Assembly (NCBI RefSeq): GCF_042682745.1
Contig: NZ_JBHUIO010000011.1
Location: 372,001 to 436,000, forward strand
Source of the DNA: Tumebacillus_A lipolyticus
GTDB lineage: Bacteria > Bacillota > Bacilli > Tumebacillales > Tumebacillaceae
Direction: 5' to 3'
DNA length: 64,000 bases
The stretch's first letter is position 1. The number at the start of each line of letters is the position of its first letter. Both the position numbers and the translations under genes were made by a program. This document shows positions 26,197-34,623 of the stretch, piece after piece. The notes below the pieces were generated by a model, which saw only the letters and a list, made by a program, of their open reading frames with translations, had not been told where the DNA came from and ran no database searches.

Positions 26197-27224
26197 TTGC
26201 CCACCCCCTTGTGATCGTGCTGGTGCTCATGATCATGCTTATGCTCGTCTGTGCCATGCTCATGAGCATGATGGTGGTGATCGTGATCATGATGACCTTG
26301 CTCGTGACTATGATGGTCATGCTCATGATCATGATGGTGATGATCGTGGTCATGGTGGTCGTGACCATGATGGTGGTGATGGTCATCGTCGTGATGGTGG
26401 TGGTGATGATGATCTGCCATCGCATCGAGGCGGTATTTGCAGAGATCGCAGTTCATCTTGCTCTCTCCTCGGGCCGCTTCGACCGCGCGATCGTGCAGGA
26501 TCGTCACCAGATTGTCGTGGAAGCCGAAATAGTCGGCCAGCACCAGCGGAATCTCCGGATATTGTTTGGAAAACTCCTCCGTCATCGCCTCCATCCGCTT
26601 GATCAAAATTCCGGTGAAGAGGAAATAGGGCAGGATGAAAATCCGTTTGGCGCCAAGCTTCACACAGCGCTCGACACCTTTGGCAAAATCGGGCTCCGTC
26701 ACGCCGATGTAGCAGGTCTCCACGATGCCAGCCGGAATTTTTTCAAACAGCAGGCGGGTGATCTTGCACAGGTCGCTGTTCGCATCCGGATCGGAGCTGC
26801 CCCGTCCGACGATCAGCACCGCATCCTCATTGCGCTCCGTCGCTGCAAGGTCGAAACCGGCCTCTTCCAGACGGGAGCTCAGGATGTCCAGCGTCTTCTG
26901 ATGCACGCCGATCGGCTTGCCGTAGGAAAAGTGCACGCTCGGATGACGCTCTTTCGCTTCGTCGATCTCATGCGGGATGTGCAGCTTGGAATGTCCCGCA
27001 CCGAACAGAATCACCGGGACCAGCGTCACCGCTTCCGCCCCGCGCGCCACACAGGTGTCGATGCCTTGGGGAATCGTCGGGCGGGCAAATTCGAGAAAAC
27101 AGGTCTCGATGATCGGGAACTCTCCGCCGAGCTTCGCTTCGACCCGTTTGGCAAACGCGAGCAACTGCTCGTTGCCCTCCGGATCGCGGCTTCCGTGTCC
27201 AACCAGCAAAATCGCATGTTTCAT
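26193..27224 (-). CDS. cbiX: Sirohydrochlorin cobaltochelatase, long form (CbiX) with MxCxxC motif and His-rich tail
   Basis: 343 residues from the ATG at 27224; another ATG at 27230 is only 3 bases after AGGAGG, so the second is preferred. The chelatase part has two repeats: LLVGHGSRDPEGNEQ at the N-terminus with VPVILFGAGHSK, and VLIVGRGSSDPDANSD with ILPYFLFTGIL. It inserts cobalt into sirohydrochlorin in the early-cobalt pathway. Near residue 254 the MNCDLCKYR motif matches the MxCxxC iron-sulphur site of Bacillus megaterium CbiX. From about residue 267 to the end the protein is a low-complexity run dominated by His and Asp with about 40 His, a likely metal store or sensor. The coding DNA of this tail is a CAT/CAC-rich repeat at 26206-26420. 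Confidence 0.95.
   Translation of the reverse strand: MKHAILLVGHGSRDPEGNEQLLAFAKRVEAKLGGEFPIIETCFLEFARPTIPQGIDTCVARGAEAVTLVPVILFGAGHSKLHIPHEIDEAKERHPSVHFSYGKPIGVHQKTLDILSSRLEEAGFDLAATERNEDAVLIVGRGSSDPDANSDLCKITRLLFEKIPAGIVETCYIGVTEPDFAKGVERCVKLGAKRIFILPYFLFTGILIKRMEAMTEEFSKQYPEIPLVLADYFGFHDNLVTILHDRAVEAARGESKMNCDLCKYRLDAMADHHHHHHHDDDHHHHHGHDHHDHDHHHHDHEHDHHSHEQGHHDHDHHHHAHEHGTDEHKHDHEHQHDHKGVGK
26206..26420 (-). repeat. Low-complexity His/Asp-coding repeat in the cbiX 3' end
   Basis: Repeated CAT, CAC, GAT and GAC codons on the minus strand encode the histidine-rich tail of CbiX. The DNA is visibly simple-sequence and could vary in length between strains. Confidence 0.85.
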
Positions 27225-27237
27225 CAGCATGTTCCTC

Positions 27238-28956
27238 CTAGTCTCCGCAAACCGTATCGACAGTTACAGCGGGTACATGTTCATTGTGTTGATAGCCTGC
27301 GACGGTGCCCACGCGCTTGAAAAACTTGTGGAAGCGCTCGTCCGGATACCCCTGTTCTTTGTAGATCGAAAGGACGCGGGCGACCTCTTCGACCAACTCC
27401 TCCGCTGGGATGCCCTCTGCGACCGGCTGGGCCGCATGCGCGTTGCGCCCGATCGTCTTGCCGCCGAGGAAGAGGTCAAATTTGCCGCGGCGATAGATGA
27501 CTGCAATGTCTTCGTGCACCGAGCCGTAACAGGCCATCGCACAGCCGGCAAACCCGATCTTGAGCTCTTTCGGCATCGCAAGGCCGGCGAAGCGCTCCGC
27601 GATCTCATCCGCCTGCGGAATCGACTGCGATTTCTCCCCATTGCAAAAATCGCACGCTTTGACTTGCACCACATCGCCGATCGGCTGTACGAGCAGCCCT
27701 GCCCGTTCCAGCTGGGCGGCGATCGCCTGCGGCTCCTTGGTCATCACGCGCAAAAGGACGTAATGGTTGGGCGTGTACTCGATCTCGCCTTCCGCTCCGG
27801 CCACCTCGATCATCGCCGCCAGCTGCTGCGGCGTCAGCTTCTTGTTGCCGACGCCGGGAGATACGGCGATCTCCAGGATGGCAGGCATCGCATCATACGG
27901 GTTGATCACCTGCTGCTGCATCGGCTCCCCCTCGACAACGCCTCGCGCTGCCAGCATGCTGACCGCCTGCATCGCGTAGTCCAAGGCGCGCGAAGTATCC
28001 GGCTGCACCATCGCCCCTTGCCCGATCGTGCGCTCCGCCTCCACATTCCGCTCGGCGGCTGGCGACTGCGGCACTTCGGCTACCGCTTGCGCCGCTGCCA
28101 TCTGGCGCTCGGAGAGGCCGCCGTGCAGCGCCCACGGCTCATGCTCCTCTTTCAGGCGCTCGTTAGCGCGGATCGGCTGTTCCGCTTTGTCCAGCGTGTA
28201 TTTGCGCTGGTAGCCGCGGGGAGTGATCATCTTGCCATCGTAGACGAAGGTGGACGAATTGCCGATGATCACCGTCGTCAGCATGCCGATATCATGATCG
28301 AGCATCTCGCCGAGCGTGGTCAGCACCACCGACTGGCGATCTCGGTACGCGCTCTTCACCAACCCGACCGGAGTGTCGGGCGAGCGGTATTTGAGCAGGA
28401 TCTGTTGCGTCTCGACGATCTGGCGCGTGCGCTTGCCGGAGCGCGGGTTGTAGAGGGCGACGATAAAGTCTCCCATCCCCGCCGCCTCGACGCGGCGCGC
28501 GATCAGCTCCCAAGGAGTCAGATGGTCGCTCAGCGAGATCGTGCAGGCATCGTGCATCACCGGCGCCCCGAGCAAGGACGCGCAGGAGTTGATCGCCGAG
28601 ATTCCGGGGATCACTTCCACCTCCACGCCATCCGCTTCCCGCCAGCCCTTTTGCACCAGCACTTCGTAGACCAGACCGGCCATGCCGTACACGCCCGCAT
28701 CGCCGGAGGAGATCACCGCCACCTTTTTGCCCATCTCCGCTTGGCGCACCGCTTCGATCGCCCGGCTCACCTCTTCGGTCATCCCGGTGCGCACGATCTC
28801 CTGATCGGTCAGCAGGCCGCGAATCAGATCCACATAGGTGTTGTACCCGATGATCACATCCGCTTCCTGAATCGCTGCTCGCGCACGATCTGTAATGTGC
28901 TGAAAACTACCTGGCCCGAAGCCAACGATCAACAGCTTCCCACGCATCGCACTCAT
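27238..28956 (-). CDS. cbiH: Cobalt-factor-III C17-methyltransferase fused to a ferredoxin/nitrite-reductase-like iron-sulphur domain (CbiH60)
   Basis: 572 residues. The first 245 are a precorrin-3B C17-methyltransferase: LLIVGFGPGSFQHITDRA, the EADVIIGYNTYVDLI segment, SSGDAGVYGMAG and VEVIPGISAINSCASLLGAPVMHD. After a variable linker a nitrite/sulphite reductase half-domain follows from about residue 365, with ACDFCNG and GCAMACYG supplying four Cys for a [4Fe-4S] cluster. The arrangement matches CbiH60 of Bacillus megaterium, which catalyses ring contraction. ATG at 28956 and ATG at 28947 are both possible; the latter has better spacing to GGGAG. First gene after the riboswitch and terminator. 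Confidence 0.93.
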   Translation of the reverse strand: MSAMRGKLLIVGFGPGSFQHITDRARAAIQEADVIIGYNTYVDLIRGLLTDQEIVRTGMTEEVSRAIEAVRQAEMGKKVAVISSGDAGVYGMAGLVYEVLVQKGWREADGVEVEVIPGISAINSCASLLGAPVMHDACTISLSDHLTPWELIARRVEAAGMGDFIVALYNPRSGKRTRQIVETQQILLKYRSPDTPVGLVKSAYRDRQSVVLTTLGEMLDHDIGMLTTVIIGNSSTFVYDGKMITPRGYQRKYTLDKAEQPIRANERLKEEHEPWALHGGLSERQMAAAQAVAEVPQSPAAERNVEAERTIGQGAMVQPDTSRALDYAMQAVSMLAARGVVEGEPMQQQVINPYDAMPAILEIAVSPGVGNKKLTPQQLAAMIEVAGAEGEIEYTPNHYVLLRVMTKEPQAIAAQLERAGLLVQPIGDVVQVKACDFCNGEKSQSIPQADEIAERFAGLAMPKELKIGFAGCAMACYGSVHEDIAVIYRRGKFDLFLGGKTIGRNAHAAQPVAEGIPAEELVEEVARVLSIYKEQGYPDERFHKFFKRVGTVAGYQHNEHVPAVTVDTVCGD

Positions 28957-28976
28957 CTCCCATCATTTGCACATAG

Positions 28977-29005
28977 AAAAAGACGCCTTCCCGAAGGAAG
29001 GCGTC
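28977..29005 (-). terminator. Riboswitch-controlled terminator of the cobalamin operon
   Basis: GACGCCTTCC-CGAA-GGAAGGCGTC is a perfect 10-base-pair hairpin followed on the minus strand by TTTTTC. It lies between the riboswitch and the first gene, the usual position of an expression-platform terminator. Confidence 0.9.
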
Positions 29006-29098
29006 ATATGTTTTCATGGTGTAAAACCTCAATAATGCAGTCCATGACACACCTGAAACCATCCTTCTTATATCCCCGTAAGAAGGTATGGAAAACAT

Positions 29099-29270
29099 AG
29101 CAGGCAGGTCTCCTGACTCATGGATCATCACTTCCTCTGCCTTCCCATCTAAAAAAACAGTGGCGTGTTAGAGGAAATTACCCATTCACAGTGGCGGGAC
29201 CGTACCGGACTTGCACCGGATTCCCTATTAAGCTCTTGCGAGCACCTGAACGTTACCCTATTCACTTTTC
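29099..29270 (-). ncRNA. Cobalamin riboswitch of the cbi operon
   Basis: Read on the minus strand: a GGTGCTCGCAAGAGC hairpin region, AATAGGGAA, CCGGTGCAAGTCCGG, the GCCACTGT B12-box element, and a closing AGTCAGGAGACCTGCCTG. These are the conserved blocks of the cobalamin aptamer in the right order. About 90 bases lie between it and the terminator at 28977. A short complementary pair, ATGTTTTC just after the aptamer and GAAAACAT just before the terminator, could form an alternative pairing. Vitamin B12 should favour termination. Confidence 0.93.
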
Positions 29271-29299
29271 GTCGAACGATTCAAAGTATAGGGGAAAAC

Positions 29300-30298
29300 T
29301 CAGGTATTGTCGAGTCCCAAATCGGCAAAGGTCGCCATCTCCGCCACCAGGCGGCAGGATGCTTCCAAGATCGGCAAGGCCAGCACCGCGCCCGTCCCTT
29401 CGCCCAGTCGCATGTCGAGCATCAGGATCGGCTCCAATCCCATCTCCTGCAACAGCACTCGATGCGCCGGCTCTTGGGACAGATGCGAGGCGAACAGCAC
29501 CTCCTGCGCGCCGCTCTCCATCCGACAGGCGACCAGCGCCGCCGCTGCGGCGATCACGCCATCGACAACGACCACCATCTTGCGCTGATAGGCGCCGAGC
29601 ACCACGCCGACCAAACCTGCGATCTCTAAGCCCCCCACCTTGGCCAGCACGTCGAGCGGATCGAGCGCATTCGGCCGATTGACCGCCAGCGCCTGCTCGA
29701 TGACCCGCGTCTTGTGCAACACCTTCTCATCATCGATCCCGGTGCCGCGACCGACCAGCTCCGCCAGCGGTCGTCCGGTCAGCACCGCCGCCAGCGCCGC
29801 GCTCGGCGTCGTGTTGCCGATTCCCATCTCGCCGAGCGCCACCGCCTGCACGCCCTGCTGATGCAGTTCTTCGACCATCTCGATCCCGACGGCGATCGCC
29901 CGCTGCGCCTCCTCGGGCGTCATCGCAGGCCCTTGAGCAAAATTGGCGGTGCCGGCGCGCACCTTCTTCGAGCGCACGCCGGGGAGCTCTCCCTCGACGC
30001 GGCTGCCCACATCGACCACATGCACCGCACAGCCCACCTGGCGCGCCAAGACGTTGACCGCCGCTTTTCCGTTTACGAAATTTTGGATCATCAGTCCGGT
30101 CACCTCTTGCGGAAAGGCGCTGACCCCCTCTGCTGTCACACCGTGGTCGCCGCACATCACCACGACGGCGCGCTGTTCAAGCTTGGGGAACACCGTCCCT
30201 TGAATCCCGGCGAGCCTGATACCGATCTCCTCCAGCTTGCCGAGGCTCCCCGGCGGTTTGGTCAAAAAGTCCCAACGCTCTCTCGCTGCTTGCATCAT
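29300..30298 (-). CDS. cobT: Nicotinate-nucleotide--dimethylbenzimidazole phosphoribosyltransferase (CobT)
   Basis: 332 residues. It makes alpha-ribazole phosphate from nicotinate mononucleotide and a lower-ligand base. The N-terminal LTKPPGSLGKLEEIGIRLAG is the family signature; others are VVMCGDHGVTAEGVSAFPQ, GEMGIGNTTPSAAL and the catalytic Glu in MRLGEGTGAVLAL near the C-terminus. It stands between two riboswitches, with its own upstream riboswitch-terminator, so it is regulated separately from the main operon. Confidence 0.95.
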   Translation of the reverse strand: MMQAARERWDFLTKPPGSLGKLEEIGIRLAGIQGTVFPKLEQRAVVVMCGDHGVTAEGVSAFPQEVTGLMIQNFVNGKAAVNVLARQVGCAVHVVDVGSRVEGELPGVRSKKVRAGTANFAQGPAMTPEEAQRAIAVGIEMVEELHQQGVQAVALGEMGIGNTTPSAALAAVLTGRPLAELVGRGTGIDDEKVLHKTRVIEQALAVNRPNALDPLDVLAKVGGLEIAGLVGVVLGAYQRKMVVVVDGVIAAAAALVACRMESGAQEVLFASHLSQEPAHRVLLQEMGLEPILMLDMRLGEGTGAVLALPILEASCRLVAEMATFADLGLDNT

Positions 30299-30316
30299 CT
30301 GCGCTCATCCCTTCAG

Positions 30317-30355
30317 AAAAAAAATAAAAGCCCAAGCCTAAAGAGGCTTGGACTT
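30317..30355 (-). terminator. Riboswitch-controlled terminator of cobT
   Basis: CCAAGCC-TCTTTA-GGCTTGG with flanking AAG/CTT forms the stem, followed on the minus strand by TTTTATTTTTTTT. It is placed directly between the aptamer and the cobT ribosome site. Confidence 0.9.
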
Positions 30356-30382
30356 TCCAAATCCAAACGAAACATGTCACCT

Positions 30383-30529
30383 CGACAGGCAGGTCTTCTG
30401 GCTCCCGGATCATCCCCATCTTCCCCGCCCTTCCCAGACAGATCGTCCAGTGGTCGCAGAGGGTCCCCGGATACAGCGGTGGGCCCGCGCATTTGCTTCC
30501 CTATTCTCCCGCGAGGCGGGCACCTGTCG
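30383..30529 (-). ncRNA. Cobalamin riboswitch of cobT
   Basis: On the minus strand CGACAGG (5') and CCTGTCG (3') close the P1 helix. Between them are AATAGGGAAGC, a GGACCC...CGACCACTGG element corresponding to the GCCACTG box (here ACCACTG) and AGCCAGAAGACCTGCCTG at the 3' end. The element is more compact and less canonical in the B12 box than the copy at 29099. Confidence 0.87.
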
Positions 30530-30577
30530 CGTTGCATGAAATTCTACAAAACAGCGTACGGCAAGCGACGCAGAAAA

Positions 30578-31123
30578 TCAATACTCAATTCCGAAGACGG
30601 CCGGAATCCCCTCGTCGTAATAATGTTTGAGCGGGTTCATCTCCGTGACGAGGTCGGCCAGCTCAATCACTTCCTGCTTGGCGTTGCGACCGGTGATCAG
30701 CAGGTGCAGATGGCGTGGGCGGTTGCGAATGACCTCCAGCACATCGGCGAGCGGCAGCACGTCGGCGACCGGAAAGCGCTCGATCGACAAGGCGTTGTTC
30801 AGCTCATCCAAAATGACCAGATCATAGTCGCCCTCCAGCACACAGCGCTTCGCTTCCGCCCATGCGTTGGCGAGCGCCGCCCGATGCTCCTCCGGCGTCT
30901 TCGTCCAGGTGAAGCCGATGCCGAGCTGGCGGATCTCAACGCCCAGCTTTTCCAAGGCGATCTGCTCGCCATAGGTGCGCTCCGGCGATTTGATAAACTG
31001 CAGGATCAACACTTTATAGCCGCGGCCCACCGCGCGCACGCACAGCCCCATCGCCGCCGTCGTCTTGCCTTTTCCGTCTCCCGTGTAGACCAGCATCATG
31101 CCCTGACGTTTGCTTCTTTCCAT
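30578..31123 (-). CDS. cobO: Corrinoid adenosyltransferase (CobO/BtuR type)
   Basis: 181 residues. It transfers the 5'-deoxyadenosyl group of ATP to Co(I) corrinoids. The N-terminal P-loop is MLVYTGDGKGKTTAAMG, followed by VLILQFIKS and YDLVILDELNNAL, all typical of the CobA/CobO/BtuR family. GAGGGAGG precedes the ATG. It lies upstream of the cobT riboswitch, so its own mRNA is not behind that aptamer. The adenosylation feeds CbiP and salvage by CbiZ. Confidence 0.94.
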   Translation of the reverse strand: MERSKRQGMMLVYTGDGKGKTTAAMGLCVRAVGRGYKVLILQFIKSPERTYGEQIALEKLGVEIRQLGIGFTWTKTPEEHRAALANAWAEAKRCVLEGDYDLVILDELNNALSIERFPVADVLPLADVLEVIRNRPRHLHLLITGRNAKQEVIELADLVTEMNPLKHYYDEGIPAVFGIEY

Positions 31124-31286
31124 CTTTCAGCCTCCCTCTCCACGCGCAAAACGCTTCCCCTATTGGAACAGGTTGCCACCGCAGTTGTCAAGGACACACC
31201 CCTGCACGCCCGCAACAAAACATGGACGAACCGCGCGAAACCGAGCAAGTTCTTCCCCGACCCGAACGATCAGAGATCTTAGAACG

Positions 31287-32330
31287 CTACGAAGGAACCT
31301 TTTCCAAACAGCTCATCACCTTGTCGCCAAACTCGCGCAGGTAATGCAGATAATCGCCATCCGGCCCGCTGTAGTTATAGCGCTTGTTGCACATGCGGAC
31401 GACGACCAGCTCCGCCTCGGGCACGACCAGCACCAGCGGGCCGGTGACGCCGAGGATCTGAAACGCACCTTTTGGCACGCTGCTGCCGATCTCGCTTCGC
31501 TTCGCCGGATGATCCTGCACATACCAGAGAAAGCCCATCGGCGGCAGATCTGGATCGGTCATCGGCGGGCTTTGCACCTGCGACACCAGCTGAAAAATCT
31601 CCGCCGGAACCACCTGTCTGCCATCCACCTTGCCCTGCGTCAGATGCAAAGATCCCCATCTGGCAAACTCGCGAGCGGAGACGAACAGGTTGCGCTGGTC
31701 GCCATCTCCGTCCCCGTTTTCGCCAAGGATCAGCTCCGTCCGCTCCGGCGCATCCAAGATCACCGACACCATCCGCTCCGAAGCTTCGGTGCGCCACCCG
31801 GTCTCGGTGAATCCGAGCGGACGAAACACTTGCTCCGCCAAGATGCTCGCCACCGACTTGCCGGTCGTGCGCCGCACGATCTGGGTGAGCATGACGATGT
31901 TCACGCCGCGGTAGGCCCATCCGCTGCCCGCTGGAAACTCGCGATACAGGCGTCCGCTCGCATCTTCGTGCAAACCGTGCGTGTGGGTCAGCAGGTGGCG
32001 GATCGTCGTCCCGTCGAGCAGCGCTCGGTCGAGCTCAGGCAGATAGCGGCTGACCGGATCGTCGAGGCTTGCGATCTTCCCCGCATCCAGAGCCCAGGCG
32101 ACAGCAAAACCGATATAGCTCTTGCGCGCAGAGGCGATATTAAATTGCGAATCGGCTCCAACCGCCCGCGCCCCCGCTGCATGCGAATGAAACCCAGCGT
32201 ATCGCTCCACCGCGATCCGCCCCTGATGAACGACGAGCAGCGCCGACCCGCTTCCGCCGTTTTTCCTGTTGATCTCCTCCACATAGCGGATCAGTTCGCC
32301 AAACGGCTCTCCAACTGCTGACTGTACCAA
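31287..32330 (-). CDS. Serine hydrolase of the class C beta-lactamase fold
   Basis: 347 residues with no signal peptide, so probably cytoplasmic. The nucleophile motif SARK is in FNIASARKSYIGFA near residue 66-69, the second motif is likely YRGVN near 136, and LTHTHGLHED matches the LLTHTSG block of the family. Substrates of such proteins range from esters to amides and cannot be named. The start is a TTG with GGAGC upstream; the ATG just before it is in another frame. Its neighbours give no functional hint. Confidence 0.8.
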   Translation of the reverse strand: MVQSAVGEPFGELIRYVEEINRKNGGSGSALLVVHQGRIAVERYAGFHSHAAGARAVGADSQFNIASARKSYIGFAVAWALDAGKIASLDDPVSRYLPELDRALLDGTTIRHLLTHTHGLHEDASGRLYREFPAGSGWAYRGVNIVMLTQIVRRTTGKSVASILAEQVFRPLGFTETGWRTEASERMVSVILDAPERTELILGENGDGDGDQRNLFVSAREFARWGSLHLTQGKVDGRQVVPAEIFQLVSQVQSPPMTDPDLPPMGFLWYVQDHPAKRSEIGSSVPKGAFQILGVTGPLVLVVPEAELVVVRMCNKRYNYSGPDGDYLHYLREFGDKVMSCLEKVPS

Positions 32331-32408
32331 AACGCATCGCTCCTTTGCTCTCTCTTCGCGCTACTCCTTCCCCGTTTCGCGCCACTTCCCCTCCTTGACA
32401 AAAGGATC

Positions 32409-32442
32409 AAAAAAGAAGCCAAAGCGACATCGCCCAGGCTTC
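32409..32442 (-). terminator. Intrinsic terminator after the small membrane protein gene
   Basis: GAAGCC and GGCTTC with further inner pairing (GGCG/CGCT) form a hairpin, followed on the minus strand by six T. It separates 32453-32980 from the serine hydrolase gene. Confidence 0.8.
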
Positions 32443-32452
32443 TCCCCATTTG

Positions 32453-32980
32453 CTATGAAAGATCTTTGATCCGCTTGACCCTGCCCTTCCCTTCGCCGCG
32501 CGACAAGACCAGCACACCGAAAGCGATCAGCAACCCTGCCAGCGCATAGCGCCCAAGCGATCCGATCTGACCCAGTCCGAAGATGGCAAAAAAGATCACC
32601 GACAGCCCGCCGAGAATGCCGACAGGGATCAGCAAAGCCGGCTGGCGAATCCCAAACAGGTAGAGTTCGAACAGGCCGAGCGCCACCGAGGCCAAGTACC
32701 CTGGCCACATGTAGCTCCAGCCGTCAAACAAGGTCGCAAACTGGCTGACAACCCCTGTGCCGAGCAGGATGCCGCCGGGCACCAACAGCCCTGCAAGATG
32801 TCGTCCGCCAAAAAAGAATCCCAGATGAAAGGCGATGCCGAGCGGTATCACGAACAGCGTCGGCCAAAACAGAGCGATCATCTCGCCTGGTGTGATCCAA
32901 TTGTCGAGCAGCCCAGCCTGACCGATTAAAAACAGCAAGCCGAGCGCGATCAGAGTACCGCCTATCCACTTTCTCTCCAT
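32453..32980 (-). CDS. Multi-spanning membrane protein of unknown function
   Basis: 175 residues with about five or six hydrophobic segments, starting MERKWIGGTLIALGLLFLIGQ and containing paired short segments with Trp-Pro (FWPTLFVIPLG, MWPGYLAS). The pattern is that of LiaF-like or DUF5668-type membrane domains, but I cannot confirm a family. The C-terminus is basic (GKGRVKRIKDLS) and should be cytoplasmic. Monocistronic, between a terminator and the chemoreceptor gene region. Confidence 0.65.
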   Translation of the reverse strand: MERKWIGGTLIALGLLFLIGQAGLLDNWITPGEMIALFWPTLFVIPLGIAFHLGFFFGGRHLAGLLVPGGILLGTGVVSQFATLFDGWSYMWPGYLASVALGLFELYLFGIRQPALLIPVGILGGLSVIFFAIFGLGQIGSLGRYALAGLLIAFGVLVLSRGEGKGRVKRIKDLS

Positions 32981-33109
32981 CCTGCCCCACCTCGCACTAC
33001 ATCAAGATACAGTAAGAATACCATAATATTCTGGTGAAATGGGAAAATTCATCCAATAGGACAAGCAGGCAGCGCTTGCTCGGGAAACTCCCCGATCAGC
33101 TGCAGCTGC

Positions 33110-34438
33110 TTACGCTTCCTTTGCCGCTTCGTTTAATGTTTCGGCCGATGCGGCCACCTTCGAGGACGCAGAGCCGATGTCTTCAATCACCGCGACCAGG
33201 TCGCGAATCTGCGACTCGATGCGTTGCACTTCCAGCAAAGAGCCTTCCATCGAATGAACGATGCTGTCGAAGGATGCGCTGGTGTGCGCAAACTCCTCCT
33301 GCCCACAGTCGACCATCGATTTGACCTGTTTGAGCGAATCGAACACTTCGGAAGTATACTCGTTGGAGCGAGTGGCCAGCTCGGCGATCTGCTGAGCGGA
33401 CGACTTCGTCTGGTCGGACAGCTTCTGCACCTCTTGGGCAACCACTTGAAACCCTCTGCCATGAACGCCGGCCCGCGCCGCTTCGATCGATGAGTTCAGT
33501 GCCAGCAAAGAGGTCTGATTCGCAATATCTTGCACCAGCTTCACGACATTCTGGATCTGTTTGGCCGAAACGCTCAAGTTCTGTACCGTCTGCTCCATCT
33601 CTGCGATCGAGCTCTCGATCGTCTGCATCCGCGTGATCAAGGCGTGCAACTTCTCTTGACCGTCAGTCGCCAGCTGCTGTGTCGCGCGGGACTGCGTGGA
33701 CGTCTGTTGAACGGACGCTTTCACCTGTTGGGAAGACACGACGAGCGAGTCGACCGACGAGTTCGTCTCAAGCGTCAAGGAGGCAAGCTCTTCGGAGATC
33801 GTGATGATCTTGCCCTTCAGATCATTTTTCGCCTCTTCATAGCGGCGTTCTTGTTGCAACAGATTTTCCTTCTCATACGCTTCCAAGACCAACTGTTGCT
33901 CAAACGTCAACAGCTTCGTGATCGTGGCGACCGCCTTCCGCTGATCGCGAACGTCTGGCAGCTGTTCACAGACCACGTCGATCAACACATCTTGCAGATT
34001 CTGAAAGGCGCCGATATACCATTTCGGCTCCACGCCCAGCCGCACATGAACTTCGGCGACACGAGTGCGCTTCAACAGGAACTTGCTGTCGATGCGACCG
34101 CTGAACATTTCGAGCAGGTGCCCTTGCAGCGTTCGCTTCAAGCGCTCCACCGTCGAGTTGGTCTCGATGATCTTCCGCAACTGCTCCACATCGAGAACGG
34201 TCTGGTAGAAGGTGGAGACGATCAGATCGATATTCTGTTCCACGACCTTTCGCACCGCTTTCGCAAAGCGGATCTCCTCTTCTGTCAGCGAGATCATCTT
34301 CATCTGTTTTATCAAGTTGCTGTCATGTCCAACATCAACTACAACTTTCTCTTGTCCTGCCATCTCCATCCATGTTGGATGCTTGGCTGGCTTTTTTCCC
34401 ATCAACTTCATGATCGAACCAAACGGACAAATGCCCAC
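33110..34438 (-). CDS. hemAT: Globin-coupled methyl-accepting chemotaxis protein (HemAT-like aerotaxis sensor)
   Basis: 442 residues, close to the 432 of Bacillus subtilis HemAT. The N-terminal 180 residues are a sensor globin: STFYQTVLDVEQLR with the likely distal Tyr78 and RVAEVHVRLGVEPKWYIGAFQ with the likely proximal haem His131. There is no membrane segment. The C-terminal half is an MCP signalling domain with the conserved hairpin tip around LVQDIANQTSLLALNSSIEAARAG and GFQVVAQEVQKLSDQT. It should sense oxygen and signal through CheW/CheA to the flagellum. The start is a GTG after GGGGAGGGG; downstream ATGs are possible. Confidence 0.93.
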   Translation of the reverse strand: MGICPFGSIMKLMGKKPAKHPTWMEMAGQEKVVVDVGHDSNLIKQMKMISLTEEEIRFAKAVRKVVEQNIDLIVSTFYQTVLDVEQLRKIIETNSTVERLKRTLQGHLLEMFSGRIDSKFLLKRTRVAEVHVRLGVEPKWYIGAFQNLQDVLIDVVCEQLPDVRDQRKAVATITKLLTFEQQLVLEAYEKENLLQQERRYEEAKNDLKGKIITISEELASLTLETNSSVDSLVVSSQQVKASVQQTSTQSRATQQLATDGQEKLHALITRMQTIESSIAEMEQTVQNLSVSAKQIQNVVKLVQDIANQTSLLALNSSIEAARAGVHGRGFQVVAQEVQKLSDQTKSSAQQIAELATRSNEYTSEVFDSLKQVKSMVDCGQEEFAHTSASFDSIVHSMEGSLLEVQRIESQIRDLVAVIEDIGSASSKVAASAETLNEAAKEA

Positions 34439-34592
34439 AAATGCCCCTCCCCATAAATCCCTATCTGACTAATCGTACTAAATCCCCCCTTTCCATGTCT
34501 ACAAGTGAAAATTGAAAATAATGTGTCGAATTACTTTAAGGAGCTTAAAATTAACGTTTATTATAAAATAGCTATAAAAAACACACAAAAAA
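34439..34592. other. AT-rich intergenic region
   Basis: AT-rich segment upstream of the chemoreceptor and downstream of the dehydrogenase gene, which are both on the minus strand. It probably holds the chemoreceptor promoter, but I could not pick one convincing pair of elements. No gene is supported. Confidence 0.4.
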
Positions 34593-34623
34593 ACAGACGG
34601 TCGCCGAAGCGGCACCCGCCTGT
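34587..34623 (-). terminator. Intrinsic terminator after the dehydrogenase gene
   Basis: On the minus strand ACAGGCGGGTGCCG and CGGCGACCGTCTGT pair with two bulged or mismatched positions and are followed by seven T. The bases between the terminator and the gene stop (34624-34770) hold no supported gene. Confidence 0.85.

Noticed and set aside
26206..26420. Simple repeats taken as a CRISPR-like or satellite array
   Set aside because: The repeats are codon-sized, irregular, in frame with cbiX and have no spacers.
26115..27320. Plus-strand frame with a run of Met, Ile and Val looking like a membrane protein
   Set aside because: The hydrophobic run is the complement of the His/Asp repeat of cbiX. 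The frame has no ribosome site.
31124..31270. A third cobalamin riboswitch upstream of cobO
   Set aside because: None of the conserved B12 aptamer blocks is present in the leader; only a TTGACA without a good -10 partner was seen.
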